Notes under the pieces: generated by a model
Told to the model about the DNA's origin: nothing
Seen by the model: the letters and a program-made list of their open reading frames with translations, nothing else
Database searches by the model: none
DNA from: Lasioglossum baleicum
Lineage: Eukaryota; Arthropoda; Insecta; Hymenoptera; Halictidae
Assembly (NCBI RefSeq): GCF_051020765.1
Contig: NC_134929.1
Coordinates: 2,568,786 to 2,632,785, forward strand
DNA length: 64,000 nucleotides
Direction of reading: 5' to 3'
Shown: positions 12,183 through 25,900 of the stretch, one piece after another
Layout: each line of letters opens with the position of its first letter
Position numbering within the stretch: position 1 is the first letter of the stretch
Program-made: the position numbers and the translations under genes

Positions 12183-15100
12183 AGGGCGCGATTTTCACCT
12201 GCCGAGGGCTCTAAGCCCAGGTCCTGCCGGCCGGGCTAGGATTCAGCCGATTTGCAAGATTGCAAGGGTGCGGGATTGGCGTTCTCATTGCGTGATAATA
12301 CAAACACGGCCCTGATAGCACAGTTTGGAACTGCCAGGAAAAGTCCAGAGCGTGGAGTGAATGTGGAGGGCAGTATCGTTCCAGACGCCGCTTATTGGCT
12401 GCTCGGAGCAACGGTTGGAGTACATCTGGAAAGAGTGTGGAGTTCATGCCAGCGGGCTTCCAGAAATACGCATAGATGTAACAAAGTCCGCCGTCACAGC
12501 ATCTAGAGGGCAGCTTCTTCCGTCCAGATGGAAGGCAGCTCGTGGAGTCTGTGTGGAGCGGCGGATGCCGTTATACAGGGCAGCACCGTCGGTGAGGTTA
12601 TGTCAGTAATGTTGGTAATGTCGGTGAAATGAATTTCTACATATTGTACAAATATGTAGCAGTCTTCCTTTTTACCGACAATTCCAAATACCGATTCTGA
12701 ATGAAAACGAAATAATAAACCCGATATAAAAAAATATTAAATTTTATTTATTTCTATTATATCTATATTATTTTTCCTAGACTGCGGATCTTTGTGCAAA
12801 ATAAAAATTGTCTGCATTGATCGCAAGAGAGATGGAAACTATATGTACAAATTGAATGTTACGTTCTTCCCCCCTCGCCGTAATTTTCTTTACAGTTACA
12901 TTAAGAGTAAACCTACACATAAATCAATAAACTAGTAATACATTAATCATCCCCTAATACGTACAGTTACACGAATTAATATTCGGACGATCTAAAAAAG
13001 ATGATAACTTTTATAATATTGTACTATACGATTCGAACTTTTTGGGGAGCTAGAGCAATTAGTTTACTACATCATGTGAAAAGAAATTTTTTCAAAAATT
13101 GCATTTGGTCGGAATTGCAGAGAAAATACTAAAAGTTACATTTTACAACTTTTTCGCGCGGGCCTATATTGAAAATTTAAAAAGTACGTTTTGTAGGCCT
13201 GCGTAAATAATGTGCACTGTGAAAGTTTCATCGAAATCGGTTGATGCGGGAAAAAACGAAAGGGCTTGAAAGATGTAAGAATTCTTCGATGTAGGCTGAA
13301 AATCTGCGATTTTTACCATCTTTAAACGTTTGTAGCTCATTGCAACGTCAACCGATTTTGACGAAATTTTCAAAATATGTTTAGTCGACACAGATCTACA
13401 AAGCGTATTTTTCAATTTTTCAATATGGGCCCACATAAAAAAGTTGTAAAATGCAACTCTTAGTACTTTTTCATACAATTCCGATCAATTGTAATTTTTG
13501 AAAAAATTTCTTTTCACATCCTGTAGTAAACTAATTGCTCTAGCTCCCCAAAAAGTTCAAATCGTTTAGTACAATATTAAAAAAGTTCTCGTCTGTTTTA
13601 GAACGTCCGAATATTAATTCGAGTAACTGCAGTTCCAGTATCTCCTTTTTCCAGGATTGCAAGGGTGCGGGATTCGCCTCTTCTCATCTCTCGATAATAA
13701 TACAAACACGGGGTTTCTCACTAGTTAAAAACGCTAGATAAAAGATCGATCTAGGGCCCCATCTCCCTCAAAGGTCCTATTTTCCGTTTACGAGGCGAAA
13801 TTTGCATTAGTCGTCACCGTAATTTGCATTATTCGGAAGCATACAAGCTATTTTCATAGCTACATGCTGCCGAATAATGCCAATTACGCCTTGTAAACGA
13901 AAAAATAGAACTTTTGAGGCAGATAGTGTCCTAGATCGATCTTTATCTAGCGTTTTTGACTAGTGAAAAACCCCGTGTTTGTATTATTATCGAGAGATGA
14001 GAATAAGAGGCGAATCCCGCACCCTTGCAATCCTGAAAACGAGTCTACTTCCTTTTAATAAACTAAAGCAAGGATTTGAAACCAAGGAGTATGTTCGGTT
14101 GCAGGTAGCTACGGTATAAAGTTTAGTACCTTAACGGTATAAAAGGTCGAAATACATCTGGCTACATCGGCTGTGCTTCTTTCGGCTGGCTAAAAATCAC
14201 TTTGTTGGAAGGTACATCTGGAAGGTCTTTAGCTGAATGTTTTATGACGGCCTCGCCTGTGAATTCGGACTCGCGCTTGTTCCTTCGCGCGGAGGGTTTT
14301 ACGACGGAACATTAAGTGGCCTGTAGTTCCTTTTTCATTTGGAACAACCTAAGCATTGGAAAAACCGAAAGAATACCGGTATTATTTCGGTTTCGGTAGA
14401 AAATTGATTGTGCCGTTATTCGAAGACTTTGAATAAATCCACTATCCACAGTCCAAATTCTATCTTGAGATTAGTCTTTTTTTAATCGGAAGAACGCCAC
14501 ACGAAGCAGCTAGCGTCATTTACATGAAACAATTACGAAAAATAAACAAGGTCTGCAATTAACTTGTTAGTAGTTTCATGCCGATATGTCTGGCTGGCCG
14601 ACGCGCGTCGGGTTACCTGGCCGTGTTTATTGCACCACTTGGCCACGGCGACCGAAGTCTTCGCCGCCCTGGCAGAAAATTATTCGAAGCTACACCGTTT
14701 CGATAGTTTCCAGATGGCTGGAAAACCCCAAGGTTTGGTTGCCACATCTGCGGTCTTGCCGAATCCCAGGGTCCGCTTCAAGCACTAGCTTAAAAGTTCC
14801 GTTCACCCCCAAATGGGACTTTCACCAACATGTTCAGTCGCGTTTTTAACGCCTTTTTAATGGGTTGTTAACATTTTTTTTTCTTATTAGGAATTTATTT
14901 TAGTTAGTGATCATATTCATCGATAAAAAAAGATGAGTATACGGTACTATTTATATTGAGTCCTACAAAATATTGCAATTAGAATTACGATTTCAATTAT
15001 GTCTACTTGTTCTTTGAATACAGTAGAGACTCCCGTATCCGTACCCCCATTATCCGAATACATACCCTAATATAAGGACGTCCTATTGTCCGTATGTTCT

Positions 15101-18100
15101 GTTATCGCCGCGTCGCTCGCTGTGCCGGGATTCAAATGCGCGCCGTCTCCAGATTCCGACTTTTCGCCTCATGCTTCCGAAACTTCGGCAACGTGAAAAT
15201 CGAAGGAACGCGTCGATCAGTCGAGCAGGTAGTTCACACAGACAGAGTAGAGGTACGCTTGTGTGTAGCGCGCAAGCAATTGAACAGGCACTCAGACGGG
15301 CTGAGTTTTCACGTTACCGAAGTTTCGAAAGCATGAGGCGAAAAGTCAGAATCTGGAGACGGCGCACAGTGTGACCTTTCGTCCAAATCGGAGACAAAAT
15401 CGAAGAACTTTTGATAGAAATAAGGTAGAGCGATGAAATTTTTTAAAAATTAAAGCTGAAACATTACAGAATATGGGAAAAATAGGGAGATTATGGTGAG
15501 AACGTTTTTTAACGTTGAGAAAATTCGTTAAACTTGCACAATTTCGAGAAAATTGTGGTTTTTCCAATACCACGCGCGGAAAATTTTTTTTAAATTTTTG
15601 CTATATATCATTTCCCGTAGATTTTTTCACGCCGATTTCAAATCTGGTCTCAAAATTTGTCTACGACCTCAGGATATTGCAAAATCGATTTCTTTAAATT
15701 CTACATGTTTAACGAATTTTCTCGGTTAAAAAACGTTCGTACCATAACTTCCCTATTTTTCCCATATTCTGCAAAGTTTCAGCTTTCATTTAAAAAAAAT
15801 TTCATCGCTCTACCTCATTTCTATCGAAAGTTCTTTGATTTTGAATGGAGTCTGGTCCAAATTTTCCACTGTGCGCCGACGCGACGAAATCTCTCCTTAT
15901 TTAATCATTGTTTAAACATGTTTAATCAATCATAATGTATTAATATTGGATATCACTGTATTCGGGAAAGTCTACAGAATCTTTTGCCAGAAAGAACAAT
16001 TCAATATCTTTTATAATAACATCACAATATTTGTTTGAAGTTGAAAAATATGTTTTTTTTCAAAGCCTTGTTCCTGAAAAACTGTGCGTATAGGAAAAAA
16101 ATTGAAAACAGATTCGGAATCAGCGCGAAAAACTCTATAAGAAGGACCCTACAGTAATTGGGGAACATAAAAAAAGTTGAAATTTGTTGGACAGTGTAAT
16201 TCTACTCCATTCAATAAAAATAGATCAGTTAATGAAGCCTCGTTTCATTTAATTCATACATGTTAAGAAAGACACGCTAAAAATATGTGTATAAAGAAAT
16301 GGAATTTCTAATGTTTCATAAACAGAAATTTTGTACGCAGTTCGCACGGTCTGGGATAGATACGGGCCTGAGCTGCCTCGGCCTGTGCCGACCACTGAGT
16401 TGACAATTTCAGAATTTCCAAGAACAGCAAGAAAAGAAATTCGAACCGTTTCACGATATCTAAATTGCTTTCGCTGCTTTATACCAGGGTACGCGACGAA
16501 GTAATAAAACGTCGATAAAACTGGGCAATTACTTTGACCGTCGCGAGGGCCAATAAGTCCTGGGTAGTTACCAAAACAACTCTGGATTTTCTGCACGAAA
16601 TTACCTGAACCTTTTCCCAGAATGTTCGTTTGACAAGCAAATTTTCACATAATCATCCATTTCATTTCCAAAGTACAGTACCAGGACCTCGACGAACCGG
16701 CTTGATCGAGAGACAAACAGCCCGGACAAATTAAGGCCCGATGGATAATTGAGACCCGAGGGAAACCACGTCTTACCCTGCCATAGTCCGGCCACTCTAA
16801 GCGACCGTGATTATCCTTACGGGCACCGTCGCGTCGGTTCTTCCACGCCATAATTAATCCTCCGGCAACCCTCCCTCTCTTCCCAGTTTTCCCCGAAATT
16901 CTATACTCTATACAATTGTACTTGCAGCTTGCAGCTATTCCTTCTGACGCGATAACGGTAACGTTAGCGTATCTGCTTTATAATATTTGTCATTGTTGTA
17001 ATATCCTGCAATTTCTACCATCTTTAACCCTTAGCACTCCAGTGGTGACTCGAAATCACCACTAAAAATTGCTGTCCCATTATGCAAAATATTGTTTACA
17101 TTGTTAAACATGTTGGTAGCTAATCAATTACTAAACCTTTAATTATTGTATGAGGTATTACAATCAATTTCATATCCATCAAATGAAAAGAATCGTATAG
17201 AACGAAATTATTCTACCTAGAACGAGATGTTTCATTTTCGAGTTAAAACAGCTCCGAAATTAAAACAGCTGCAAATGGTTAATTATTATAACTATCTTTT
17301 AAATTTTCAATATAGGCCCCACATAAAAAAGTTGTGAAATGCAACATTTAGTACCTATTTTCTCTACAATTCCGGCCAACTGCAATTTCTGGAAAAATAT
17401 CTTTAGGATGACGGGTAATTCAGTGTCTATGATGTTTTGCGTGGTTAACAGACAACGATATAGGTATTTATTAAAACAATAACACGTAACAATAACAAAA
17501 CAAAACAAGATGTAATAATAATAACAATAACGAGAAAACTAGATTATAAACGTTAATGACTATCGAGTACTAACAAAGTACAGAGATATAAATTAACGTA
17601 GCGCGGGCAACTCTAGAGCGATGCGTTCTCAACGAGTGCCACAAGCTTTTTTTCCACTGGTAAAAATCCTTTTTGGTGGGAGGATTAGCAACGTGAGAAA
17701 GACCGTTAAAATAAGGGGAGGAATTCTCCGTTCCTCAAGAGTAAGGAGAAAGTTTCCTTCCCCAAAACAATTCAAAGTCGTCGCTGCCAAGGACATTGCA
17801 ACGGTTGAGTCAGGGTTCTGGTAATCGTCACTTTTACGACCGAATCCTCAACGCAACCGTCCACAGCGCGCACTTGAGAAGGATGAAATTTCCGCGTCCG
17901 GAAAGTCCCTCTTTCCAACGCGCCATGTCCACTACATATCTTTTCACATCGTGCAGTAAACTAATTTCTCCAACTTCTCACGAAAAGTCCAAATCCATAT
18001 AGTCCAACATTAAAAAAGTTACAGTTACTCGAATTAATACAACCCCTGGCAGAAAGTTTCCGATCCGGAGGCATTGATACGGATTTTACAGAAAACTATT

Positions 18101-19936
18101 ACTTTATGGAGTTGAAACTGATGGGAAATTAAATGGGGCTTATTAAAGAATGAAGAACAACAAATTAACATAGGCTTCCATTTATTATAACAAAGAAACG
18201 AGAAAATAAACAAAATGTTACACGGAAAAAAGTTAATAGACCCATTAATAGATCTGCTGGAAGAAAGTTTCCCATTTGATTTACAGTCTCCGCAACACCA
18301 AATTTCTGCAACAATTACTGTTGGATGATTCTTATAGAGTTTTTTGCGCTGATTCCGAATCTGCCCTTAATATTTCTCCTAGATACAAATTTCGGATCAC
18401 GAATAATAGATACAAAATTTGTAATTAGTTACTCGAAGATATAGATACACAGGGGACCACCTGTAGCGGTATTTTCGAATACCTCGAAACCATTCTGCAC
18501 TTCGCAATCATAACTTAAATTGTGTTTCTTTTTTTTCAATTACAGAAAGTGGACAGCGAAAGTCGACAGCGCGAACTGCATCAATTCTTTAAGTTGAAAA
18601 TAAATGTAGACAATTAAAAAATGTTTTTGGTTAAACTTTTCATTAAAACTCGAAGCAATAAGTATTTACCGAACAAAACGATTATAGATGCGGGATTCGA
18701 TTCGGGGCCAGAAGATTCCCAGCCGTATACATATATGTACTTGTTTTGTTAACGACTACCCAACCTCTAAAAAATTATAAAAAAATTAAGAACGGTTGCT
18801 TCAATAATATCCAAGTACTGAATTCTTATAAAACTGGAGTCTCTAACACTTCAATACAAAACATGCATTTTCTTGGAATTTTTGGAGGTTTTCAATTTTT
18901 TAAAACATGTTTCCGTAATCCGAAAAATCTGAAAAAATACACATTAATAATCAGGATGAGACACAACTAACGTAATAATATAAATGTGGTCAACTGAAGA
19001 CTTTGATGTATGTATATACATAAAATCGGCAATTTTATGTTTTCCGATTTGTTTAAAAATCGATTTTGCAACCAAAAATTTTGAAAAAAATCTCAGTAGT
19101 GTATGCTATTCGGTAGAATATTCATGAATTTTTTCATAATTTTCTGTTGAACATGACGTGACTAAAAACAAATTTGGTTGGATACTTCTGACCATCTTTT
19201 CCGGCTATACCTTAAGAATCAACGAAAACATTATTTAAAAAATACAAAATATATTTCTTTTTACATCGTTAAACCGATTTTTCAAAAAAAATTAGGCCTA
19301 ATTTCTCTTCGATATCTCTTTTAGATCAAAAGTTATAGCAAAATGTGCGTCGCGCCGCGTGCTGTGCCCGAGATTCAAATGCGCGCCGTCTCCAGATTCC
19401 AACTTTTCGCCTCATCCTTCCGAAACTTCGGCAACGTGAAAATCGACGGAACGCGTCGGCGTCGATCAGTCGAGCAGGTAGTCACACGGACATGGTAGAG
19501 GTACGTTTGTTGTGTAGCGCGCGTGCAATCGAACATGCACCAACACGGGCAAGCGCGGTCGACACCGCTCACGGATACGACGATACGTCAGGGAAGGGGA
19601 AACTGCCGTTCAGTTTTCAGCAGTTTTCAGTTATTCTCTCAACTCTCAACCAGTGTCGCCAGAAAGTGACCGAACCGTCACTCGAGGGGAATACAAGGTA
19701 CCCCCTCTTTGATGACCAGAGTAATATGTGATACGTTGCGCGTGCGCGATGGAGACGCAACAACGACTGACATTTCGCAGGTTTTAGGTTATTGCCGCGT
19801 ATCGTATCGTACCTATTATGTACATATGAATCATGTGGGTCGTTCTAAATAGAGACTGTAAATATTCTTTATTATAAATAAAATTAATTGTAACATGTGG
19901 GAGTTTCAGTCGTGAAGCGAAGTATGAATGCGCGAT
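12183..19936 (+). repeat. 7.75-kb tandem repeat unit, copy 2 (complete)
   Basis: This is the only full-length copy with both unit junctions inside the window. It starts AGGGCGCGATTTTCACC and ends AATGC followed by GCGAT. The first ~60 bases are GC-rich, then a partial end of the CAGGATTGCAAGGG foldback family (about 12256-12308) leads into CCCTGATAGCACAG. By eye it is identical to copy 1 over the shared part, except where noted for copy 3. Confidence 0.95.
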
Positions 19937-22900
19937 AGGGCGCGATTTTCACCTGCCGAGGGCTCTAAGCCCAGGTCCTGCCGGCCGGGCTAGGATTCAG
20001 CCGATTTGCAAGATTGCAAGGGTGCGGGATTGGCGTTCTCATTGCGTGATAATACAAACACGGCCCTGATAGCACAGTTTGGAACTGCCAGGAAAAGTCC
20101 AGAGCGTGGAGTGAATGTGGAGGGCAGTATCGTTCCAGACGCCGCTTATTGGCTGCTCGGAGCAACGGTTGGAGTACATCTGGAAAGAGTGTGGAGTTCA
20201 TGCCAGCGGGCTTCCAGAAATACGCATAGATGTAACAAAGTCCGCCGTCACAGCATCTAGAGGGCAGCTTCTTCCGTCCAGATGGAAGGCAGCTCGTGGA
20301 GTCTGTGTGGAGCGGCGGATGCCGTTATACAGGGCAGCACCGTCGGTGAGGTTATGTCAGTAATGTTGGTAATGTCGGTGAAATGAATTTCTACATATTG
20401 TACAAATATGTAGCAGTCTTCCTTTTTACCGACAATTCCAAATACCGATTCTGAATGAAAACGAAATAATAAACCCGATATAAAAAAATATTAAATTTTA
20501 TTTATTTCTATTATATCTATATTATTTTTCCTAGACTGCGGATCTTTGTGCAAAATAAAAATTGTCTGCATTGATCGCAAGAGAGATGGAAACTATATGT
20601 ACAAATTGAATGTTACGTTCTTCCCCCCTCGCCGTAATTTTCTTTACAGTTACATTAAGAGTAAACCTACACATAAATCAATAAACTAGTAATACATTAA
20701 TCATCCCCTAATACGTACAGTTACACGAATTAATATTCGGACGATCTAAAAAAGATGATAACTTTTATAATATTGTACTATACGATTCGAACTTTTTGGG
20801 GAGCTAGAGCAATTAGTTTACTACATCATGTGAAAAGAAATTTTTTCAAAAATTGCATTTGGTCGGAATTGCAGAGAAAATACTAAAAGTTACATTTTAC
20901 AACTTTTTCGCGCGGGCCTATATTGAAAATTTAAAAAGTACGTTTTGTAGGCCTGCGTAAATAATGTGCACTGTGAAAGTTTCATCGAAATCGGTTGATG
21001 CGGGAAAAAACGAAAGGGCTTGAAAGATGTAAGAATTCTTCGATGTAGGCTGAAAATCTGCGATTTTTACCATCTTTAAACGTTTGTAGCTCATTGCAAC
21101 GTCAACCGATTTTGACGAAATTTTCAAAATATGTTTAGTCGACACAGATCTACAAAGCGTATTTTTCAATTTTTCAATATGGGCCCACATAAAAAAGTTG
21201 TAAAATGCAACTCTTAGTACTTTTTCATACAATTCCGATCAATTGTAATTTTTGAAAAAATTTCTTTTCACATCCTGTAGTAAACTAATTGCTCTAGCTC
21301 CCCAAAAAGTTCAAATCGTTTAGTACAATATTAAAAAAGTTCTCGTCTGTTTTAGAACGTCCGAATATTAATTCGAGTAACTGCAGTTCCAGTATCTCCT
21401 TTTTCCAGGATTGCAAGGGTGCGGGATTCGCCTCTTCTCATCTCTCGATAATAATACAAACACGGGGTTTCTCACTAGTTAAAAACGCTAGATAAAAGAT
21501 CGATCTAGGGCCCCATCTCCCTCAAAGGTCCTATTTTCCGTTTACGAGGCGAAATTTGCATTAGTCGTCACCGTAATTTGCATTATTCGGAAGCATACAA
21601 GCTATTTTCATAGCTACATGCTGCCGAATAATGCCAATTACGCCTTGTAAACGAAAAAATAGAACTTTTGAGGCTGATAGTGTCCTAGATCGATCTTTAT
21701 CTAGCGTTTTTGACTAGTGAAAAACCCCGTGTTTGTATTATTATCGAGAGATGAGAATAAGAGGCGAATCCCGCACCCTTGCAATCCTGAAAACGAGTCT
21801 ACTTCCTTTTAATAAACTAAAGCAAGGATTTGAAACCAAGGAGTATGTTCGGTTGCAGGTAGCTACGGTATAAAGTTTAGTACCTTAACGGTATAAAAGG
21901 TCGAAATACATCTGGCTACATCGGCTGTGCTTCTTTCGGCTGGCTAAAAATCACTTTGTTGGAAGGTACATCTGGAAGGTCTTTAGCTGAATGTTTTATG
22001 ACGGCCTCGCCTGTGAATTCGGACTCGCGCTTGTTCCTTCGCGCGGAGGGTTTTACGACGGAACATTAAGTGGCCTGTAGTTCCTTTTTCATTTGGAACA
22101 ACCTAAGCATTGGAAAAACCGAAAGAATACCGGTATTATTTCGGTTTCGGTAGAAAATTGATTGTGCCGTTATTCGAAGACTTTGAATAAATCCACTATC
22201 CACAGTCCAAATTCTATCTTGAGATTAGTCTTTTTTTAATCGGAAGAACGCCACACGAAGCAGCTAGCGTCATTTACATGAAACAATTACGAAAAATAAA
22301 CAAGGTCTGCAATTAACTTGTTAGTAGTTTCATGCCGATATGTCTGGCTGGCCGACGCGCGTCGGGTTACCTGGCCGTGTTTATTGCACCACTTGGCCAC
22401 GGCGACCGAAGTCTTCGCCGCCCTGGCAGAAAATTATTCGAAGCTACACCGTTTCGATAGTTTCCAGATGGCTGGAAAACCCCAAGGTTTGGTTGCCACA
22501 TCTGCGGTCTTGCCGAATCCCAGGGTCCGCTTCAAGCACTAGCTTAAAAGTTCCGTTCACCCCCAAATGGGACTTTCACCAACATGTTCAGTCGCGTTTT
22601 TAACGCCTTTTTAATGGGTTGTTAACATTTTTTTTTCTTATTAGGAATTTATTTTAGTTAGTGATCATATTCATCGATAAAAAAAGATGAGTATACGGTA
22701 CTATTTATATTGAGTCCTACAAAATATTGCAATTAGAATTACGATTTCAATTATGTCTACTTGTTCTTTGAATACAGTAGAGACTCCCGTATCCGTACCC
22801 CCATTATCCGAATACATACCCTAATATAAGGACGTCCTATTGTCCGTATGTTCTGTTATCGCCGCGTCGCTCGCTGTGCCGGGATTCAAATGCGCGCCGT

Positions 22901-25900
22901 CTCCAGATTCCGACTTTTCGCCTCATGCTTCCGAAACTTCGGCAACGTGAAAATCGAAGGAACGCGTCGATCAGTCGAGCAGGTAGTTCACACAGACAGA
23001 GTAGAGGTACGCTTGTGTGTAGCGCGCAAGCAATTGAACAGGCACTCAGACGGGCTGAGTTTTCACGTTACCGAAGTTTCGAAAGCATGAGGCGAAAAGT
23101 CAGAATCTGGAGACGGCGCACAGTGTGACCTTTCGTCCAAATCGGAGACAAAATCGAAGAACTTTTGATAGAAATAAGGTAGAGCGATGAAATTTTTTAA
23201 AAATTAAAGCTGAAACATTACAGAATATGGGAAAAATAGGGAGATTATGGTGAGAACGTTTTTTAACGTTGAGAAAATTCGTTAAACTTGCACAATTTCG
23301 AGAAAATTGTGGTTTTTCCAATACCACGCGCGGAAAATTTTTTTTAAATTTTTGCTATATATCATTTCCCGTAGATTTTTTCACGCCGATTTCAAATCTG
23401 GTCTCAAAATTTGTCTACGACCTCAGGATATTGCAAAATCGATTTCTTTAAATTCTACATGTTTAACGAATTTTCTCGGTTAAAAAACGTTCGTACCATA
23501 ACTTCCCTATTTTTCCCATATTCTGCAAAGTTTCAGCTTTCATTTAAAAAAAATTTCATCGCTCTACCTCATTTCTATCGAAAGTTCTTTGATTTTGAAT
23601 GGAGTCTGGTCCAAATTTTCCACTGTGCGCCGACGCGACGAAATCTCTCCTTATTTAATCATTGTTTAAACATGTTTAATCAATCATAATGTATTAATAT
23701 TGGATATCACTGTATTCGGGAAAGTCTACAGAATCTTTTGCCAGAAAGAACAATTCAATATCTTTTATAATAACATCACAATATTTGTTTGAAGTTGAAA
23801 AATATGTTTTTTTTCAAAGCCTTGTTCCTGAAAAACTGTGCGTATAGGAAAAAAATTGAAAACAGATTCGGAATCAGCGCGAAAAACTCTATAAGAAGGA
23901 CCCTACAGTAATTGGGGAACATAAAAAAAGTTGAAATTTGTTGGACAGTGTAATTCTACTCCATTCAATAAAAATAGATCAGTTAATGAAGCCTCGTTTC
24001 ATTTAATTCATACATGTTAAGAAAGACACGCTAAAAATATGTGTATAAAGAAATGGAATTTCTAATGTTTCATAAACAGAAATTTTGTACGCAGTTCGCA
24101 CGGTCTGGGATAGATACGGGCCTGAGCTGCCTCGGCCTGTGCCGACCACTGAGTTGACAATTTCAGAATTTCCAAGAACAGCAAGAAAAGAAATTCGAAC
24201 CGTTTCACGATATCTAAATTGCTTTCGCTGCTTTATACCAGGGTACGCGACGAAGTAATAAAACGTCGATAAAACTGGGCAATTACTTTGACCGTCGCGA
24301 GGGCCAATAAGTCCTGGGTAGTTACCAAAACAACTCTGGATTTTCTGCACGAAATTACCTGAACCTTTTCCCAGAATGTTCGTTTGACAAGCAAATTTTC
24401 ACATAATCATCCATTTCATTTCCAAAGTACAGTACCAGGACCTCGACGAACCGGCTTGATCGAGAGACAAACAGCCCGGACAAATTAAGGCCCGATGGAT
24501 AATTGAGACCCGAGGGAAACCACGTCTTACCCTGCCATAGTCCGGCCACTCTAAGCGACCGTGATTATCCTTACGGGCACCGTCGCGTCGGTTCTTCCAC
24601 GCCATAATTAATCCTCCGGCAACCCTCCCTCTCTTCCCAGTTTTCCCCGAAATTCTATACTCTATACAATTGTACTTGCAGCTTGCAGCTATTCCTTCTG
24701 ACGCGATAACGGTAACGTTAGCGTATCTGCTTTATAATATTTGTCATTGTTGTAATATCCTGCAATTTCTACCATCTTTAACCCTTAGCACTCCAGTGGT
24801 GACTCGAAATCACCACTAAAAATTGCTGTCCCATTATGCAAAATATTGTTTACATTGTTAAACATGTTGGTAGCTAATCAATTACTAAACCTTTAATTAT
24901 TGTATGAGGTATTACAATCAATTTCATATCCATCAAATGAAAAGAATCGTATAGAACGAAATTATTCTACCTAGAACGAGATGTTTCATTTTCGAGTTAA
25001 AACAGCTCCGAAATTAAAACAGCTGCAAATGGTTAATTATTATAACTATCTTTTAAATTTTCAATATAGGCCCCACATAAAAAAGTTGTGAAATGCAACA
25101 TTTAGTACCTATTTTCTCTACAATTCCGGCCAACTGCAATTTCTGGAAAAATATCTTTAGGATGACGGGTAATTCAGTGTCTATGATGTTTTGCGTGGTT
25201 AACAGACAACGATATAGGTATTTATTAAAACAATAACACGTAACAATAACAAAACAAAACAAGATGTAATAATAATAACAATAACGAGAAAACTAGATTA
25301 TAAACGTTAATGACTATCGAGTACTAACAAAGTACAGAGATATAAATTAACGTAGCGCGGGCAACTCTAGAGCGATGCGTTCTCAACGAGTGCCACAAGC
25401 TTTTTTTCCACTGGTAAAAATCCTTTTTGGTGGGAGGATTAGCAACGTGAGAAAGACCGTTAAAATAAGGGGAGGAATTCTCCGTTCCTCAAGAGTAAGG
25501 AGAAAGTTTCCTTCCCCAAAACAATTCAAAGTCGTCGCTGCCAAGGACATTGCAACGGTTGAGTCAGGGTTCTGGTAATCGTCACTTTTACGACCGAATC
25601 CTCAACGCAACCGTCCACAGCGCGCACTTGAGAAGGATGAAATTTCCGCGTCCGGAAAGTCCCTCTTTCCAACGCGCCATGTCCACTACATATCTTTTCA
25701 CATCGTGCAGTAAACTAATTTCTCCAACTTCTCACGAAAAGTCCAAATCCATATAGTCCAACATTAAAAAAGTTACAGTTACTCGAATTAATACAACCCC
25801 TGGCAGAAAGTTTCCGATCCGGAGGCATTGATACGGATTTTACAGAAAACTATTACTTTATGGAGTTGAAACTGATGGGAAATTAAATGGGGCTTATTAA

